Shown here in pieces: positions 61,848 to 64,000 of a DNA stretch of 64,000 bases (within the stretch, counting starts at the first letter, position 1; each line of letters opens with the position of its first letter). Origin of the DNA: JBCBCP01 sp038530575 (GTDB taxonomy: Bacteria; Pseudomonadota; Alphaproteobacteria; Rhodobacterales; Rhodobacteraceae); contig JBCBCP010000012.1 in the NCBI GenBank assembly GCA_038530575.1, positions 1 through 64,000 of the forward strand. Direction: 5' to 3'. The translations under genes were made by a program, and so were the position numbers. Under the pieces are notes generated by a model. That model did not search any database. It saw only the letters and a program-made list of their open reading frames with translations, and was not told the DNA's origin.

Positions 61848-62837
61848 ATGACCGCTCCCTTCCACCTCGAGGACGCCCGCGTCCAAATGACCCTCGCGGC
61901 GCTCGCCTATACCGAAGACTATGACCCCAAGACAAAGACGATCCCGCCCCTGTCCAAGGTCGGTCCCGGCATCGACGCTGCGCTTGCATCCGGGCGCTAC
62001 GCGACTGGAACCGCGTGGACGCGTGTTTGGGGGCCAGTTGAGGACCCCGCGACAGACAATCTGGTCTATGTTGCACGCAGTAGCAGCGGTGACTATGCCG
62101 TTTGCCTGCGCGGCACGACCACGCAATGGCTCAGCCGGATCGAGGATATCCCCTTTGGCCAGACCCCTTTTCCTACTGCCAACACCGATGGCGCGACTTG
62201 TTCGGATGGCTTTGTCACAGCCCTGTCTGCCATGCTTGCGCAAAGCGATCAGGGCCTGCAACTGATGGACGTTCTCGCCTCAGCCACCGGCACCGTCTTA
62301 GTGACTGGGCACAGCCAGGGCGCAGCGCTTGTGCCAATGGTCATGGCAGCGCTCAAGCTCGGCTGGACCGGTCATCCACCGCTCTCGGCAACGCTGCGCG
62401 GATTCGCCTTTGCCCCGCCCACCTCCGGCAACCCAGCCTTTGCCGCTTGGGTGGATCGAAGCCTCGACTGTTGGTTCGTGATAAACCCGCTCGACGTGGT
62501 CCCGCTTGGCTATGCCGCCTGCGGCGACGTTCTGACCAAAGGCATCCCCGGCCCGCTCAACGGCGGCGTCAAGGAAGACGCTGAAATCATCGGCGGCGTG
62601 GGCATTGCCGTGGGCCTTGCGGACCGATCCGGCCCGTGGGCGCAGCCCGGCCAGCAGGCCGTCTTAGCCGCCATGCCGCTGCACAGCCTCGACTTCTTTG
62701 ACCAGATCACAGGCCAGCATAATCACAACAGTTATCTCTATATCCTTGGCGCGCCGCAGATCGCCGGCCCGGGACAAAGCCCGCTAGCCCCCGCGCCCGT
62801 GCCCGTACCATGCGTGACAAACGTGCCGCTGGCCTGA
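61848..62837 (+). CDS. Lipase class 3-like alpha/beta hydrolase
   Basis: 329 residues from the ATG at 61848; an in-frame start at 61806 is less likely. The nucleophile elbow is VLVTGHSQGAALVPMVMAAL (GxSxG). DLVYVARSSSGDYAVCLRGT sits in the place of the oxyanion region, and INPLDVVPLGYA carries the acid region of lipase class 3 enzymes. The final His is likely in LHSLDFFDQITGQHNHNSYL. There is no signal peptide, suggesting a cytoplasmic esterase. The substrate is unknown. Confidence 0.75.
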   Translation: MTAPFHLEDARVQMTLAALAYTEDYDPKTKTIPPLSKVGPGIDAALASGRYATGTAWTRVWGPVEDPATDNLVYVARSSSGDYAVCLRGTTTQWLSRIEDIPFGQTPFPTANTDGATCSDGFVTALSAMLAQSDQGLQLMDVLASATGTVLVTGHSQGAALVPMVMAALKLGWTGHPPLSATLRGFAFAPPTSGNPAFAAWVDRSLDCWFVINPLDVVPLGYAACGDVLTKGIPGPLNGGVKEDAEIIGGVGIAVGLADRSGPWAQPGQQAVLAAMPLHSLDFFDQITGQHNHNSYLYILGAPQIAGPGQSPLAPAPVPVPCVTNVPLA

Positions 62838-62875
62838 GCCTTGCAAATGACGCGCGCGGGGCCGATGTTGCCGCC

Positions 62876-63526
62876 ATGACAGACGCCCAAGTGATCCAGA
62901 TCGATATCATATCCGACGTGATGTGCCCGTGGTGCATCATCGGGTATCGCCAGCTTGAACAGGCGCTGGGCCAGACCGGGTTCGGCGCACGCATCCGCTG
63001 GCACCCGTTCGAGCTGAACCCCGACATGCCCGCCGAAGGTGAACCCATCGGCGCACATATCCAGCGGAAATACGGCAGCACGCCGGAGCAGTCCGCGCAG
63101 GCCCGTGACCAGATGAAAGCCCTTGGCGCCAGCCTTGGCATCACCTTCAATACGGGCGCAGACAGCCGCATCGTCAACTCTTTCGCCGCGCACCAACTGC
63201 TCGACTTCGCGCTGGCGCTCGGCAAACAGCACCCGCTGAAACTCGCGCTGTTTGAGGCGCATTTCACCGATCTGAAGAACGTCTCGGACCCCGCCACGCT
63301 TGCGGACATCGCCGCAAGCGTCGGAATTGACCGCGGCGACGCCGAACAGGTGCTCGCAACCGGCGCACTGGCGGGCAGCGTGCGCGAAAAAGAAGCCTTC
63401 TGGACCTCCCGCGGCATCTCGGGCGTGCCGTCAATGGTGTTTGGCGGCAAATACCTCGTTACAGGTGCGCAGGGCGTGGAGAACTATGCCCAGATCCTGA
63501 CCAAGACGGCATCAGAAGCGGCATGA
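62876..63526 (+). CDS. DsbA-family (FrnE-like) oxidoreductase
   Basis: 216 residues from the ATG at 62876. The redox motif CPWC lies in DIISDVMCPWCIIGYRQLEQ near the N-terminus of a thioredoxin fold with a helical insertion, and SRGISGVPSMVFGGKYLVTG provides the cis-Pro. There is no signal peptide, so it acts in the cytoplasm, like FrnE or 2-hydroxychromene-2-carboxylate isomerase-type proteins. It overlaps lipB by 4 nt (ATGA). Confidence 0.88.
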   Translation: MTDAQVIQIDIISDVMCPWCIIGYRQLEQALGQTGFGARIRWHPFELNPDMPAEGEPIGAHIQRKYGSTPEQSAQARDQMKALGASLGITFNTGADSRIVNSFAAHQLLDFALALGKQHPLKLALFEAHFTDLKNVSDPATLADIAASVGIDRGDAEQVLATGALAGSVREKEAFWTSRGISGVPSMVFGGKYLVTGAQGVENYAQILTKTASEAA

Positions 63527-64000
63527 ACGCGCCCGACTGGATCGTCTCGAAGGACCTCACGCCCTACCGGCAGGCAGAGGCAGAGATGGAAGCGCGCGCG
63601 ACCGCCATCGCGAACGGCACCGCGTCCGAGGCGATCTGGCTGCTGGAACACCCTCCGCTGTACACCGCCGGTACCTCCGCCAACCCCGCCGACCTGACCG
63701 ACCCGCACAGGTTCGAGGTGCACCAGACCCGCCGCGGCGGGCAGTACACCTATCACGGGCCCGGGCAGCGCGTAGCCTATGTGATGCTCGACCTGAACAA
63801 GCGGGGCCGCGACGTGCGCGCCTTTGTCAAAAGCCTCGAACACTGGGTGATCGACACGCTGGACAGCTTTGCCGTCCGGGGAGAAATCCGCGAGGGCCGC
63901 GTCGGCGTCTGGGTGCAGCGCCCCGAAAAGCCCCCTCAGGCCGATGGGACGCCAGCCGAGGACAAGATCGCCGCCATCGGGATCCGTTTGCGCAAATGGG
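63523..64000 (+). CDS. lipB: Lipoyl(octanoyl) transferase, N-terminal part (runs off the window)
   Basis: The readable 159 residues contain EAIWLLEHPPLYTAGTSA, RRGGQYTYHGPGQRVAYVML and KIAAIGIRLRKW. These are the acyl-binding and catalytic regions of LipB up to the block preceding the catalytic Cys, which lies beyond the window. LipB moves the octanoyl group from acyl carrier protein to lipoyl domains of dehydrogenase complexes. The start overlaps the DsbA-family gene. Confidence 0.95.
   Translation, partial: MNAPDWIVSKDLTPYRQAEAEMEARATAIANGTASEAIWLLEHPPLYTAGTSANPADLTDPHRFEVHQTRRGGQYTYHGPGQRVAYVMLDLNKRGRDVRAFVKSLEHWVIDTLDSFAVRGEIREGRVGVWVQRPEKPPQADGTPAEDKIAAIGIRLRKW

Overview
The window looks like a chromosomal segment from an alphaproteobacterium of the Rhodobacterales (Roseobacter/Rhodobacter type). 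The evidence is a complete PhyR-NepR-EcfG general stress response locus, TAXI-TRAP and tripartite tricarboxylate transporters, alphaproteobacterial P4-type integrase relics, and dense GC-rich operons with ATGA/TAATG overlaps. The identification rests on recognised gene families and motifs read from the sequence. No database search was possible.

Layout. (1) 1-3014: end of an Asp/Glu-racemase-type gene, a GcvT-family FAD oxidoreductase, then a scar of integrase, IS3 and short-chain dehydrogenase fragments. (2) 3020-7666, minus strand: IclR regulator, a decayed tctCBA transporter, an NTF2-like protein and a class III aminotransferase. (3) 7790-17003, plus strand: aldehyde dehydrogenase and MBL hydrolase, then a homogentisate operon (variant MBL protein, FAD monooxygenase, DUF2783 protein, hmgA, maiA, fahA, MoaF-like, SnoaL-like). 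(4) 17128-28854: class III PLP enzyme resembling O-phosphoamine phospho-lyases, APH-type kinase, Tm-1-like protein, LuxR regulator, a complete branched-chain-type ABC transporter, a histone-deacetylase-type amidohydrolase and a convergent amidase. Together these suggest uptake and breakdown of an acylated amino alcohol. (5) 29070-34796: IclR regulator, ASST-family arylsulfotransferase and a TAXI-TRAP transporter. (6) 34912-41849: a decayed genomic island next to tRNA-Ser(UGA), with two broken tyrosine integrases, truncated amidohydrolase and histidine kinase pieces, near-identical 22-bp repeats at both ends, and one intact cargo gene, a 1305-residue RTX protein with exact 507-bp tandem modules.

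(7) 42101-48583: housekeeping genes (SPOR lipoprotein, D,D-carboxypeptidase, tmk, holB, tatD, PhnP-like MBL protein, AEC transporter). (8) 48647-53683: two tiny membrane proteins, then the general stress response locus. In that locus, nepR-ecfG-HisKA_2 kinase and phyR diverge from a palindromic EcfG-type promoter, and phyR is followed by a pseudo-receiver and a Crp/Fnr regulator. (9) 53674-64000: BrkB-family protein, FNT channel, TauD/TfdA dioxygenase, ABM monooxygenase, acnB, gamma-glutamyltransferase, tRNA-Leu(GAG), lipase, DsbA-family protein and the start of lipB.

The parts most worth a second look are the modular RTX protein and its island, the palindromic bidirectional stress promoter, the putative acyl-amino-alcohol catabolic cluster, the matched GAAAC-N15-GAAAC sites, and the MBL protein lacking half of its metal motif.
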